DNA from: Salinicola endophyticus
GTDB lineage: Bacteria > Pseudomonadota > Gammaproteobacteria > Pseudomonadales > Halomonadaceae
Reading direction: 5' to 3'
Length of the DNA stretch: 64,000 nucleotides
Assembly (NCBI RefSeq): GCF_040536835.1
Contig: NZ_CP159578.1
Coordinates: forward strand, 3,038,001-3,102,000
The notes below the pieces were generated by a model. That model was not told the origin of the DNA, did no database searches, and was given only the letters and a program-made list of their open reading frames with translations. Every line of letters starts with the position of its first letter. The first letter of the stretch is position 1. A program made the translations under genes and the position numbers. Below are positions 32,112-41,541 of this stretch, one piece after another.

Positions 32112-33485
32112 ATGAAAATCATCATTCTAGGGGCCGGCCAGGTGGGCGGCACGCTGGCCGAACATCTGGCCAACGAAGAGAACGACATCACCGTCGTGGA
32201 TATCAGTGAAGTGCGTCTGCGCGAGCTGCAGAACCGCCTGGATATCCGTACGGTCGTGGGCACCGCGTCCTACCCCAACATCCTGCGTCAGGCCGGCGGC
32301 GAAGACGCCGACATGCTGATCGCGGTGACCAGCTCCGACGAGATCAACATGATCGCGTGCCAGGTCGCGCACTCGCTGTTCCGCACGCCGACCAAGATCG
32401 GCCGGGTGCGTTCGACCGCCTATCTCACGCGCAAGAGCCTGTTCTCCAACGACGCCATCCCGGTCGACGTGCTGATCAGCCCGGAGCAGGTGGTCACCGA
32501 CCATATCCGCCGCCTGATCGAGTACCCCGGTGCGCTGCAGGTGCTCGACTTCGCCGGTGGCCTGGCCCAGCTGGTGGCGGTCAAGGCCTACTACGGCGGG
32601 CCGCTGGTGGGCCAGGAGCTGGGCTTTCTGCGCCGCCACATGCCGGATATCGACACCCGCGTGGCCGCGATCTACCGCCGTGACCGTCCGATCATTCCTT
32701 CCGGCGACACCGTGATCGAGGCCGATGACGAGGTCTTCTTCATCGCCGCGCGCAAGGATATCCGCACCGTGATGGGCGAGCTGCGCAAGGTCGACCGCGA
32801 CTTCCGCCGCGTGGTGATCGCCGGCGGCGGCAACATCGGCGAGCGTCTGGCCGAGACCCTCGAGCACAAGCACCAGGTCAAGATCATCGAGCACGACCTG
32901 AGCCGCTGCGGCACGCTCTCCGAGAAGCTCGACCGCACCGTGGTGCTGCACGGCAGCGCCACCAGCAAGCGGCTGATGCTCGAGGAGAACATCGAGGACT
33001 GCGATATCTACTGCGCGCTGACCAACGACGACGAGGTCAATATCATGTCGTCGATGCTGGCCAAGCGCCTGGGCGCCAAGAAGGTGCTGACGCTGATCAA
33101 CAACGCCGCCTACGTGGATCTGGTCCAGGGTGGCGAGATCGATATCGCCATCTCGCCGCAGCAGACCACCATCGGTAGCCTGCTGACCCACGTGCGCCGC
33201 GGCGATATCGTCAACGTGCACTCGCTGCGTCGCGGTGCCGCCGAGGCGATCGAGGCGATCGCGCATGGCGACAAGCGCTCTTCCCGGGTGGTCGGGCGCA
33301 CCATCGGCGAGGTCGACCTGCCCAGCGGCACCAGCATCGGTGCCATCGTGCGCGGCAAGGAGGTGTTGATCGCCCACGACGACGTGCTGATCGAGAGCGG
33401 CGACCACCTGATCCTGTTCGTGATCGACAAACGCCGCATCCGCGACGTCGAACGGCTGTTCCAGGTCGGGCTCACCTTTTTCTGA
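32112..33485 (+). CDS. trkA: Trk potassium uptake NAD-binding subunit TrkA
   Basis: Peripheral subunit that gates the TrkH channel. The 457 residues hold two RCK modules, each with a Rossmann NAD loop ([13 protein letters not shown] at about 7 and [13 protein letters not shown] at about 237) and a TrkA-C domain. In halophilic Halomonadaceae, Trk uptake is central to the first response to salt. Confidence 0.97.
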   Translation: MKIIILGAGQVGGTLAEHLANEENDITVVDISEVRLRELQNRLDIRTVVGTASYPNILRQAGGEDADMLIAVTSSDEINMIACQVAHSLFRTPTKIGRVRSTAYLTRKSLFSNDAIPVDVLISPEQVVTDHIRRLIEYPGALQVLDFAGGLAQLVAVKAYYGGPLVGQELGFLRRHMPDIDTRVAAIYRRDRPIIPSGDTVIEADDEVFFIAARKDIRTVMGELRKVDRDFRRVVIAGGGNIGERLAETLEHKHQVKIIEHDLSRCGTLSEKLDRTVVLHGSATSKRLMLEENIEDCDIYCALTNDDEVNIMSSMLAKRLGAKKVLTLINNAAYVDLVQGGEIDIAISPQQTTIGSLLTHVRRGDIVNVHSLRRGAAEAIEAIAHGDKRSSRVVGRTIGEVDLPSGTSIGAIVRGKEVLIAHDDVLIESGDHLILFVIDKRRIRDVERLFQVGLTFF

Positions 33486-33615
33486 TGCTGTTCGTCCCGA
33501 TGTCGTTTATCTCAATGCCGTTCGTTCTGGTGCCGTTAGTGGAGATGGCGCTCTTTAAGATGGCGTTGGCAACCCCTTCATGTCGGTCGCAGCGGCCGTT
33601 CGCGAGCGTGTGCGC

Positions 33616-35064
33616 ATGAACCTGTTCGTGACCCTGCGCATCGTCGGGCTGCTGCTGATGCTGTTCAGCCTGACCATGGTGCCGCCGATGGTGATCGCGC
33701 GGATCTTCCACGACGGCAACTGGCACGCCTTTGCCATCGGCATGGCGATCTCGGTCGTCACTGGCGCCCTGATCTACTGGCCCAACCGGCGCGCCCGGCG
33801 CGAGCTGCGTACCCGCGATGGTTTCATCATCACGGTGCTGTTCTGGGGCGTGCTGGGGCTGTTCGGTACCGTGCCGTTCATGGTCTCCGAGGCACCGGCG
33901 ATGAGCTTCACCGATGCGGTGTTCGAATCCTTCTCCGGGCTGACTACCACCGGCGCCACGGTGCTCCACGGCATCGACCAGCTCCCCGCGTCGATCCGCT
34001 TCTACCGCCAGCAGCTGCAGTGGCTCGGTGGCATGGGGATCGTGGTCCTGGCGGTGGCGATCCTGCCCACCCTGGGCATCGGTGGCATGCAGCTCTACCG
34101 CACCGAGATCCCCGGGCCGCTGAAGGACTCCAAGCTAACCCCGCGGATCACCGAGACCGCCAAGGCGCTGTGGTACATCTATGTGATCCTCACGGTAGTC
34201 TGCGCGCTGGCCTACTGGCTCGCCGGGATGGACTGGTTCGATGCCATCGGCCACAGCTTCTCGACCATCGCGGTGGGCGGCTTCTCCACCCATGACGCCA
34301 GCATGGCCTACTTCGACAGCGCCACCATCGAACTGATCTGCGTGCTGTTCATGATCGTCTCGTCGATCAGCTTCGGGCTGCACTTCGCGGTATGGCGCGA
34401 GAAGCGCCTGCTGCAATACATCCGCGATCCTGAGTTCTGCTTCTTCGTCTCCTTCCTCGGCCTGCTGGTGCTGATCACCGTGGTCACGCTGTTCGCCACC
34501 GGCACCTACCACGATGCCACCGGCTTGCGCCACGGGCTGTTCGAGGCGGTCTCGGTGGCCACCACCTCCGGCTTCAGCGTCGCCGACTTCACCCTATGGC
34601 CCGGGGTACTGCCGATCATGCTGTTCATGGCGGCCTTCGTCGGCGCCTGCTCCGGCTCCGCCGGCGGCGGGATGAAGGTGATCCGTATCCTGCTGATCCT
34701 CAAGCAGGGCATCCGTGAGATTCACCGGCTGATCCACCCCAATGCGGTGTTCGCGGTCAAGGTGGGCAAGATGCGCATCTCCGAGGGGGTGGCCGAGGCG
34801 GTATGGGGCTTCTTCTCGGTCTACCTGATGCTGTTCGTGCTGATGCTGCTGGCACTCTCGGCCACCGGGCTCGACCAGATCACCGCGTGGTCGGCGGTGG
34901 GCTCGGCGCTCAACAACCTGGGCCCCGGGCTGGGCGCGGTCTCCACCGACTACGGCGACATTCCCGATCTGGCCAAGTGGATTCTGGTCCTGGCGATGAT
35001 GCTCGGACGCCTGGAGATCTTCACCGTGCTGGTGTTGTTCACGCCGGCGTTCTGGCGCCGCTGA
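33616..35064 (+). CDS. trkH: Trk potassium uptake channel TrkH
   Basis: Membrane K+ channel of 482 residues with four M1-P-M2 repeats. Filter loops: TTTGATV, STIAVGGFSTH, VATTSGFSV and NNLGPGLG. It pairs with TrkA. The ATG at 33616 gives the usual length; an in-frame ATG at 33580 would add 12 residues, and neither has a clear ribosome-binding site. The 130 bp between trkA and this start contain a degenerate 15-16 nt tandem repeat. Confidence 0.94.
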   Translation: MNLFVTLRIVGLLLMLFSLTMVPPMVIARIFHDGNWHAFAIGMAISVVTGALIYWPNRRARRELRTRDGFIITVLFWGVLGLFGTVPFMVSEAPAMSFTDAVFESFSGLTTTGATVLHGIDQLPASIRFYRQQLQWLGGMGIVVLAVAILPTLGIGGMQLYRTEIPGPLKDSKLTPRITETAKALWYIYVILTVVCALAYWLAGMDWFDAIGHSFSTIAVGGFSTHDASMAYFDSATIELICVLFMIVSSISFGLHFAVWREKRLLQYIRDPEFCFFVSFLGLLVLITVVTLFATGTYHDATGLRHGLFEAVSVATTSGFSVADFTLWPGVLPIMLFMAAFVGACSGSAGGGMKVIRILLILKQGIREIHRLIHPNAVFAVKVGKMRISEGVAEAVWGFFSVYLMLFVLMLLALSATGLDQITAWSAVGSALNNLGPGLGAVSTDYGDIPDLAKWILVLAMMLGRLEIFTVLVLFTPAFWRR

Positions 35065-35149
35065 GCGCGGCGTCCCGCTGTTCGCGGCAGCCTTCCACTA
35101 AAGGATAACGAGCGCGCTATCGCCAGGGGGGAAGCCCGGGGGTCGCCAA

Positions 35150-35158
35150 TGATAGAAT
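35150..35158 (+). promoter_or_regulatory. extended -10 promoter of sstT
   Basis: TGA-TAGAAT about 80 nt before the sstT ATG. No clear -35 hexamer. Confidence 0.4.
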
Positions 35159-35237
35159 GCGCGGCTTTCCGGCGCCGCCAACAGGCTCACGAGGCAGCGG
35201 TAGTGCCGCCCCCTACCTTTCGCATCACGAGAGAGTC

Positions 35238-36500
35238 ATGTCAGTCAATTCGCAACGCCGCTCTTCCGCCCCGTCGTTCCTGCGGCTGGGTCTGATTCCC
35301 CAGATCGTCATCGGTATCCTCCTCGGCCTGCTGGTCGCCCAACTGGCGCCGGCACTGGCGCAATCGTTCGAGCTCCTGGGCCAGATATTCATCAGCGCGC
35401 TCAAGGCGATCGCGCCGATTCTGGTGTTCGTGCTGGTGATGGCCGCCATCGCCAGCCACGAGCGCGGCCAGCCGACCCAGATTCGCGGCGTGCTGGCGCT
35501 CTATCTGATAGGCACCCTGGTGGCAGCGCTGGTGGCAGTGAGCGCGAGCTTCCTGTTCCCGACCACGCTGATCATCGACGCGCCCCAGGCCGACGGTACC
35601 CCGCCCTCGGGGATCGCCGAGATCCTGCGCAACCTGCTGCTGAGCGCGGTGGACAATCCCGTGGCGGCGCTCACCAACGCCAACTTCATCGGCATTCTGG
35701 CCTGGGCGGTGGGCCTGGGCCTGCTGCTGCGGCGCGCCAACGACACCACTCGGCGCGGCCTCGCCGATCTCTCCGACGCCGTCTCGGGGCTGGTGCGCTG
35801 GGTGATTCGGCTGGCTCCGCTGGGCATCTTCGGGCTGGTCGCCAACACCTTCGCCACCACCGGCATGAGCGCGCTGGCCGACTACGCCCATCTGCTCGGG
35901 CTGATCATCGGCTGCATGCTGTTCGTGGCGCTGGTGACCAACCCGCTGATCGTGTTCCTGTATACCCGCCAGAATCCCTATCCGCTGGTCTTCACCTGCC
36001 TGCGCGGCAGTGCCATCACCGCCTTCTTCACCCGCAGCAGCGCCGCCAACATCCCGGTCAACATGGAGCTGTGCAAGCGCCTCGACCTGCACGCCGACAC
36101 CTACTCGGTGTCGATCCCGCTGGGCGCGACCATCAACATGTCCGGCGCCGCGGTGACCATCACCGTGATGACCCTGGCCGCCGCCCACACCCTGGGCCTG
36201 AGCGTCGACTTCTCCACCGCGCTGCTGCTGTGTATCGTCTCCGCCCTCGCCGCCTGCGGCGTCTCCGGGGTCGCCGGCGGCTCGCTGCTGCTGATCCCGA
36301 TGGCGGCGAGCCTGTTCGGCATCTCCGCCGACGTCGCCATGCAGGTGGTGGCGATCGGCTTCGTCATCAGCGTGCTGCAGGACTCCACCGAGACCGCGCT
36401 CAACTCCTCCACCGACGTGCTGTTCACCGCCGCCGCCTGCCGTTCGCCCAAGGCACGCGCCGCGCAGGAAACCGGCCGCGCCGCGAGCGAGACGGTTTAA
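35238..36500 (+). CDS. sstT: sodium:serine/threonine symporter SstT
   Basis: DAACS-family carrier of 420 residues importing Ser/Thr with Na+. It has about eight membrane spans, two re-entrant hairpins with serine-rich tip [14 protein letters not shown], the [21 protein letters not shown] signature of the family, and [19 protein letters not shown] near the end. The ATG at 35238 follows GAGAGAG. Confidence 0.93.
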   Translation: MSVNSQRRSSAPSFLRLGLIPQIVIGILLGLLVAQLAPALAQSFELLGQIFISALKAIAPILVFVLVMAAIASHERGQPTQIRGVLALYLIGTLVAALVAVSASFLFPTTLIIDAPQADGTPPSGIAEILRNLLLSAVDNPVAALTNANFIGILAWAVGLGLLLRRANDTTRRGLADLSDAVSGLVRWVIRLAPLGIFGLVANTFATTGMSALADYAHLLGLIIGCMLFVALVTNPLIVFLYTRQNPYPLVFTCLRGSAITAFFTRSSAANIPVNMELCKRLDLHADTYSVSIPLGATINMSGAAVTITVMTLAAAHTLGLSVDFSTALLLCIVSALAACGVSGVAGGSLLLIPMAASLFGISADVAMQVVAIGFVISVLQDSTETALNSSTDVLFTAAACRSPKARAAQETGRAASETV

Positions 36501-36517
36501 AAGCGCCTTGCACGACC

Positions 36518-36647
36518 AGGCTTATCCGGCGGCAGGGCGTTGCGAGGGCGCTGTGAACCCCTCCCTGGGCACTACCTTTGCCATCCCTGGCAAAGGACCC
36601 TCGCTTTGCCCTGCCCCCGGTGCCCATCGTCAGAGGATTGGGAAACG
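36518..36647. repeat. 130-bp intergenic repeat family 2, copy B
   Basis: Near-identical to 30642-30771 over its whole length, in the same orientation. It lies in the sstT-TraB gap, directly behind the sstT stop codon. Confidence 0.8.
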
Positions 36648-36769
36648 GGTCCGGCAAAGCCTGAGCGTTCGTCCCGGCCGGCCGGTTTTTCACCGGCCGG
36701 CTTGGCATCGCCGCCGTGACGTGCAATATGGGGCGATGACTTTTCTCCAGCCTTTGGAATTTCCCCTCG

Positions 36770-37984
36770 ATGTCTGACTCCACAGCCGGCCCCCGCGAGG
36801 TCGTCGCGCTCGCCGAGCACGAGCTCACCCTGCTCGGCACCGCCCATGTCTCCCAGGCCAGCGCCGACGAAGTACGCGAGCTGATCGACTCCGGCGAGTT
36901 CGACGCCGTGGCGATCGAGCTCTGCACCTCGCGCCACCAGAGCCTGACCCAGCCCGACGCCATGGCCAAGCTCGATCTGTTCCAGGTGCTCAAACAGGGC
37001 AAGGCGGGCATGGTCGCGGCGAGCCTGGCGCTCGGCGCCTTCCAGCAGCGGGTGGCGGCCCACTCCGGCATCGAGCCGGGGGCGGAGATGCGCGCCGCGG
37101 TCAAGGGTGCTCAGCGCGCCGGCCTGCCGCTCTACCTGATCGATCGCGAGATCGGTGTCACCCTCAAGCGCATCTACCAGAACGTGCCCTGGTACAAGCG
37201 CTTCGGGCTGATCTCGGGGCTGCTCGGCAGCGTGCTGTCGCGGCAGACGGTCTCCAGCGAGGAGATCGAGAAGCTCAAGGAGGGTGATGTGCTCGAATCC
37301 ACCTTCGCCGAGTTCGCCGAGCAGTCGGAATCGCTCTATGCACCGCTGATCGCCGAGCGCGACCGATTCATGGCGCTCAAGCTGGTGGAGTCGCTGCCCG
37401 ATGGGCAGGCCCGTCGGGTGCTGGTGGTGATCGGCGCGGGGCATCTCAAGGGCATGAGCGAGCACCTGCGGACGCTGGATGCCCAGCCGCCGGCCGCGCT
37501 GGCAGTGCGCGAGGAGCGCGCGACGCTGGAGTCCACCGCACCCCGCGCACGCTGGTGGAAGGCACTGCCCTGGGTCATCGTGGCGCTGGTGCTCACCGGC
37601 TTCGCCATCGGCTTCAGCCGCGACACCGCCTTCGGCTGGTCGCTGGTCGCCGAGTGGGTGCTGATCAACGGCAGCTTCTCGGCGCTGGGGGCGCTGATCG
37701 CCCTGGGCCATCCGCTGACCATCGCCGCGGCCTTCCTCGGCGCCCCGCTCACCTCGCTCAACCCCACCATCGGGGTCGGCTTCGTCACCGCCGGGGTCGA
37801 GCTCTACTTCCGCCGCCCGACGGTGGGTGACTTCTCGCGCCTGCGCAGCGACGTCAGCCACTGGCGCGGCTGGTGGCGCAACCGGGTCGCACGCACCCTG
37901 CTGGTATTCCTGCTCTCGAGCCTCGGCTCGGCGATCGCCACCTGGGTCGCCGGCCTGCGTATCGCCGGGCAGCTATTCGGCTAG
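36770..37984 (+). CDS. TraB/TIKI-family membrane protein
   Basis: A 404-residue protein. The N-terminal domain has the TraB/TIKI motifs GTAHVS (about 23-28) and AIELC, with conserved GAGHLKGM at about 225. About four membrane spans follow between 265 and 400 (ALPWVIVALVLTGFAIGF to LLVFLLSSLGSAIATWVAG). The TIKI fold is a metalloprotease in animals; the bacterial role is not known to me. No operon partner. Confidence 0.8.
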   Translation: MSDSTAGPREVVALAEHELTLLGTAHVSQASADEVRELIDSGEFDAVAIELCTSRHQSLTQPDAMAKLDLFQVLKQGKAGMVAASLALGAFQQRVAAHSGIEPGAEMRAAVKGAQRAGLPLYLIDREIGVTLKRIYQNVPWYKRFGLISGLLGSVLSRQTVSSEEIEKLKEGDVLESTFAEFAEQSESLYAPLIAERDRFMALKLVESLPDGQARRVLVVIGAGHLKGMSEHLRTLDAQPPAALAVREERATLESTAPRARWWKALPWVIVALVLTGFAIGFSRDTAFGWSLVAEWVLINGSFSALGALIALGHPLTIAAAFLGAPLTSLNPTIGVGFVTAGVELYFRRPTVGDFSRLRSDVSHWRGWWRNRVARTLLVFLLSSLGSAIATWVAGLRIAGQLFG

Positions 37985-37987
37985 CCC

Positions 37988-38041
37988 AGAGCCCTCAGCT
38001 GATTAAGAGCCCTCAGCTGATTAAGAGCCCTCGGCTAGCCG
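37988..38041. repeat. 18-bp tandem repeat after the TraB-like gene
   Basis: AGAGCCCTCAGCTGATTA occurs twice head to tail, then a partial third unit AGAGCCCTCGGCTAGCC. More degenerate units continue to about 38075. Confidence 0.8.
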
Positions 38042-38298
38042 CCCTTGGCTAATTCAGAGCTCTCGGCTCGCCATGTGCGAGCCGAGCGTACGTGTCCAAG
38101 CGAAGCCGTTCGGCTGTCGTCATATGCCTGATGCGAGCCTGGGCCCATAACCGCTCTCGCGCACTCCTCTCCTCTTGCATCATCCCTCTTGAAAGCCCTC
38201 CAACAGCCACCATTGTCTGCTCCGGGTGCCGCCTAGGCCGCTGATAGCGGGGCCGAGGGCCGGGAATGAAAAAAATCGCTGCATGATTCACCTCCCCT

Positions 38299-38324
38299 CT
38301 TGAAAGCCGCCTGGGCGCCCATAT
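38299..38324 (+). promoter_or_regulatory. sigma-32 heat-shock promoter of the hsp20 gene
   Basis: CTTGAA(A) at 38299, a 12-nt spacer, then GCCCATAT (38317-38324), close to the sigma-32 consensus. A second CTTGAAA at 38188 with CACCAT 14 nt on may be an additional promoter. The gap 37985-38475 otherwise holds only the tandem repeat. Confidence 0.6.
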
Positions 38325-38447
38325 TTAACATAATGTCGAGAGAGGAGCAGTCAGCCGACGGCATCTTGCATGCGTCATCCCCTCGACAGCGGGCGCCGCC
38401 CAGCGGGTCCGCGACCGGTGGCCCGGGATGGGCTCGGGCACCCCAAG

Positions 38448-38469
38448 ACTTCGCTGTCATTCAGGAGGT
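38448..38469 (+). promoter_or_regulatory. ROSE-type RNA thermometer at the hsp20 ribosome-binding site
   Basis: ACTTCGCT (38448-38455) can pair with the Shine-Dalgarno AGGAGGT (38463-38469) across a 7-nt loop, leaving one bulged G. This is the U(U/C)GCU arrangement known from ROSE elements that melt on heat shock. A GC-rich hairpin (38421-38439) lies upstream, as in multi-stem ROSE leaders. Confidence 0.6.
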
Positions 38470-38475
38470 TGCACC

Positions 38476-38970
38476 ATGAATACGATGTCTCTTTCTCCGC
38501 TGTTCCGCCGTTCCATCGGTTTCGACCGTCTCAACGATCTGTTCGAGACCGCGATGCAGAACGACGTGCCCAGCTATCCGCCCTACAACGTCGAGAAGTA
38601 TGGCGAGAACGACTACCGCATCGCCGTCGCGGTCGCCGGCTTCGGCGAGGGCGAGCTCGATGTCAACGTCGAGAAGCGCGTGCTGACCATCAGCGCCGGC
38701 AAGAACGGGCGCGACGACCAGGAGCGAGTGCAGTACCTGCACCAGGGCATCGCCCAGCGCGCGTTCAAGCTCTCGTTCCGCCTCGACGAAAACATCGAGG
38801 TTCAGGGCGCACGGCTGGAAAACGGCCTGCTGATCGTCGATCTGCTGCGCGTGGTGCCCGAAGAGCAGCGCCCGCGCCAGATTCCGATCAACGGTACGCA
38901 GCAGCGCCTGAGCGACACCAGCCAGAGCGACGCGACTCAGGGCGAAACGGTAGAGACCGCCCACGCCTGA
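38476..38970 (+). CDS. small heat-shock protein, Hsp20/IbpA type
   Basis: ATP-independent holdase of 164 residues. The alpha-crystallin domain spans about 32-130, with PPYNVEKYGENDYRIAVAVAGF and the C-terminal LENGLLIVDLLRVVPEE, then an IxI-like QIPIN tail. The start with MNT and N-terminal GFDRLNDLF matches IbpA/IbpB-type proteins. AGGAGG precedes the ATG and is the predicted thermometer target. Confidence 0.93.
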   Translation: MNTMSLSPLFRRSIGFDRLNDLFETAMQNDVPSYPPYNVEKYGENDYRIAVAVAGFGEGELDVNVEKRVLTISAGKNGRDDQERVQYLHQGIAQRAFKLSFRLDENIEVQGARLENGLLIVDLLRVVPEEQRPRQIPINGTQQRLSDTSQSDATQGETVETAHA

Positions 38971-39053
38971 GCGTGAACCAGGCGCGCTGACGGCCGCGAC
39001 GACCGCCAATATCCGCCGGCCAGGCAGCCCACGTTGCCGGCACGACGGATAGC

Positions 39054-39090
39054 AGAAGGCCCGGCGGGGTAAACCGCCGGGCCTTCTTTC
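39054..39090 (+). terminator. rho-independent terminator after hsp20
   Basis: 14-bp stem AGAAGGCCCGGCGG / CCGCCGGGCCTTCT, 6-nt loop, TTTC tail. It is convergent with the BCCT gene and may serve both. Confidence 0.75.
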
Positions 39091-39113
39091 GTCTGAGCCT
39101 CTGACGTTGGACC

Positions 39114-40661
39114 TCAGAGCACGCCCTGCTCCCTGGCCATGGCATATGCCGCCCGCGGCCCGTGCCACAGGGTGGGAATCAGCAGGAAGGCCACCGGCAC
39201 CGCCGGGATCACCAGGAACTGCTGCAGCACGCTGACCTGACCCGAACCCATGTAGAGCAGGATCGCCGCCATCAGCGCAAAGGTGACACCCCAGAAGGCG
39301 CGCAGCGCCATACCCGGGTCATCGTGGCCAGCACACACCACGGAGACCGCGTAGCTCATCGAGTCACCGGTGGTGGCAACGAAGATGGTGGTCAGCACCA
39401 GCACCGCCAGCGCCATCCAGGTACCACCGGGCAGCGCCTGCGCCACCGTCAGCGTGGCCACGTCGAACTGGAAGTTCTTGAGCGGCTCGGCCAGATCGAT
39501 CACGCCATGGAGCTGGTAGAAGATGCCGGAACCGCCGAGCAGGGTGAACCACACCGTGGTCACGATCGGCGCCAGCACCGCAGTGGCGATGATCATCTCG
39601 CGGATGGTGCGCCCGCGGGAGATCCGCGTGACGAAGATCGCCATCGGCGGCGCGAAGCCGACGAACCAGGCGAAGAAGAACACCGTCCACCACTTCAGCC
39701 AGCCCAGCGGCGCGGTCACCGTGGTCAGGGTCGACAGCTCGAAGAAGTGGCTCAGGTAGCTACCGAAGCCCTGGAACCAGCTATTGACCAGGAACAGGGT
39801 CGGCCCCAGCACCAGGATCACGCCCCCCAGGATCATCGCCCAGATCACGTTGAAGCGGCTGAGAAACTGGATTCCGCGGTCGATCCCGGTCACCGCCGAG
39901 GTGACGTAGATCGCCCCCAGGCCGACGAGGATCATCAGCTGCACCTCGTAGCCGCGGGGAAAGCCGAACAGATCGTGGAGCCCGAAGCTGACCTGGGTCG
40001 CCAGGAAGCCGAGCGGCCCCACCGTACCGGCGGTCACCGCGATGGCGCAGATGGCATCGATGACACCACCGAGGATACCTTTCATCCGCTTGTCGCCGAT
40101 CACAGGCGCCAGCAGCGTGCGCGGCTGCAGCGGCAGGCCGCGCTGGTAGTGCTGATGCGAGAGGATGCACACCGGCAGCGTGCCGAGAATGGCCCAGCCG
40201 GTGAAGCCCCAGTGGAAGAAGGCCTGGGCCAGGGCATTGGGTACCGCCGCCGGCGTGCCCGCCTGGGAGTCGAACGCCGGCGGGGTGACCACGAAGTGGT
40301 AGATCGGCTCGCCGGCGGCGAAGAACACCCCGCCCCCCGCCAGCAGCGTACACAGGATGATCGAGACCCAGCGGAAGGTGCTCATGTCCGGCTTGTCGAG
40401 CCCGCCGATGCGCGCGCGGCCGGCCGGGGACAGCGCCACGCCGATGGCGATGAAGAAGGTCAGCAGCATCAGCAGTTGGAAGGTACTGCCGAACAGACGC
40501 GCGGACTGGGTAAAGCCGATGTCGATCAGATGGGCCACGGTGTCGGGTGCGATCGCCGAGGCAGCGACGAACAGCACGATGAAACCTATGGTGAGTATGA
40601 GTACGACGGGGTCGCCAAAACGGCCACCTGTGGATGATGGCGCGTTGGGATCGGAAGTCAT
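39114..40661 (-). CDS. BCCT-family betaine/carnitine/choline transporter
   Basis: Sodium-coupled or proton-coupled compatible-solute importer of 515 residues with about twelve spans. The family signature is WTVFFFAWFVGFAPPMAIFVTR, whose tryptophan box (KWWTVFF) binds the trimethylammonium group. GGGVFFAAGEPIYHF is also typical. It lacks the long charged C-terminal osmosensor tail of BetP. The start is uncertain: ATG 40661 is used, with 40685 also possible and no clear ribosome-binding site for either. Confidence 0.92.
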   Translation of the reverse strand: MTSDPNAPSSTGGRFGDPVVLILTIGFIVLFVAASAIAPDTVAHLIDIGFTQSARLFGSTFQLLMLLTFFIAIGVALSPAGRARIGGLDKPDMSTFRWVSIILCTLLAGGGVFFAAGEPIYHFVVTPPAFDSQAGTPAAVPNALAQAFFHWGFTGWAILGTLPVCILSHQHYQRGLPLQPRTLLAPVIGDKRMKGILGGVIDAICAIAVTAGTVGPLGFLATQVSFGLHDLFGFPRGYEVQLMILVGLGAIYVTSAVTGIDRGIQFLSRFNVIWAMILGGVILVLGPTLFLVNSWFQGFGSYLSHFFELSTLTTVTAPLGWLKWWTVFFFAWFVGFAPPMAIFVTRISRGRTIREMIIATAVLAPIVTTVWFTLLGGSGIFYQLHGVIDLAEPLKNFQFDVATLTVAQALPGGTWMALAVLVLTTIFVATTGDSMSYAVSVVCAGHDDPGMALRAFWGVTFALMAAILLYMGSGQVSVLQQFLVIPAVPVAFLLIPTLWHGPRAAYAMAREQGVL

Positions 40662-40787
40662 ATGAGGGGAGCGTTCGTTAGGCATGAAGCGCGCCACCCT
40701 ACCGACCCGCGCCGCAGACGGCAAGCGCCGAGCACATCGGCGCTTGCCGCCCGCCGGGTTGCGCGCATCCGTCTATCCGGCGCGTGC

Positions 40788-40982
40788 TCAGCCTGGCAGC
40801 GCCCAGCGGTAGTGCTCGAAACGCTTGCCCAGAGCCTTGGGCGACTCCGCCGCCAGCCGCATGCCGAGCGGCATGGCGCTAAGCTGCAGGCTCAGACGAC
40901 GCCGCGCCCGGGCAATCTGCTCGAGGGCGATTCGGCGGGTTTCGTCTTCCAGCGGTTGGGATAGATCGAGGCGATAAGGCAT
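40788..40982 (-). CDS. small protein resembling the N-terminus of a CHAD domain
   Basis: 64 residues starting MPYRLDLSQPLEDETRRIALEQIARA. The pattern x-LD-x-L-x-x-ElRRIaxEQIxrA is how CHAD (phosphate-binding helical) domains begin. The rest does not continue as CHAD, so this may be a remnant or an unrelated short protein. GGGAG lies 6 nt before the ATG at 40982, which supports translation. Confidence 0.45.
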   Translation of the reverse strand: MPYRLDLSQPLEDETRRIALEQIARARRRLSLQLSAMPLGMRLAAESPKALGKRFEHYRWALPG

Positions 40983-41144
40983 GGCTGGCTCCCACTCCGG
41001 CAATCAGGCGTTCCGTAGATTCACAGGGTAGACCAGGCAGCAGACCGCAGCGGGCGGCTATCTCTATTCGCCCAAAAGCTAATGGAGAGGAGTTCTCTCT
41101 CGGTTCTAGGCTCAAGATGGACCTGACCGAGGGGGATCGATCCC

Positions 41145-41423
41145 GTGAAGAGTACACCGTTCATCACCGAAAGCCTGCTGACCCGCTGCCGCAAGGAGCA
41201 GAGCCTGCAGCACCAGCGCGCCCGGCAACCCTTCGACCCCGCGTCGCTGAATGACCGCAAGGAGCTGTCGCTGATGGTCGAGGAGGCGATCCGCGAAGGC
41301 GAAACCTATGTCTCCATCGCCCGGGGCCACACCCATATCGGCCTCACCGAGAGCGATCTCAACGAGCTGGTCGGCCCCGAAGTCGCGATCCGGGACCGTA
41401 TCGAGCGCTTTCAACAGATTTGA
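41145..41423 (+). CDS. conserved-looking hypothetical protein
   Basis: 92 residues from a GTG start with GAGGGGG upstream. Mostly helical, with charged segment LNDRKELSLMVEEAIREGE and a C-terminal GPEVAIRDRIERF. No membrane span or known motif. Codon use matches its neighbours. I do not recognise a family. Confidence 0.55.
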   Translation: MKSTPFITESLLTRCRKEQSLQHQRARQPFDPASLNDRKELSLMVEEAIREGETYVSIARGHTHIGLTESDLNELVGPEVAIRDRIERFQQI

Positions 41424-41541
41424 TTCGTGCCGCCGGTAACCGCACCTCAATGAGTGGTCCGCGCCATCCCGGCAGGCGCTGGAGATCAACGACCCGGCCG
41501 CTACCCACGGCGGCCGGGGTTTCTGCGCGTCGGGTGTTAAC

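Noticed and set aside
37988..38041. 18-bp tandem repeats as a CRISPR array
   Set aside because: Units are directly adjacent with no spacers, and no cas gene is present.
38049..38291. 80-codon minus-strand frame upstream of hsp20
   Set aside because: Overlaps the upstream CTTGAAA heat-shock motif, no convincing ribosome-binding site and no family resemblance.
39162..40637. 491-codon plus-strand frame over the BCCT gene
   Set aside because: Antisense to a transporter with clear signatures; composition is Arg/Gln/His-rich without hydrophobic core.
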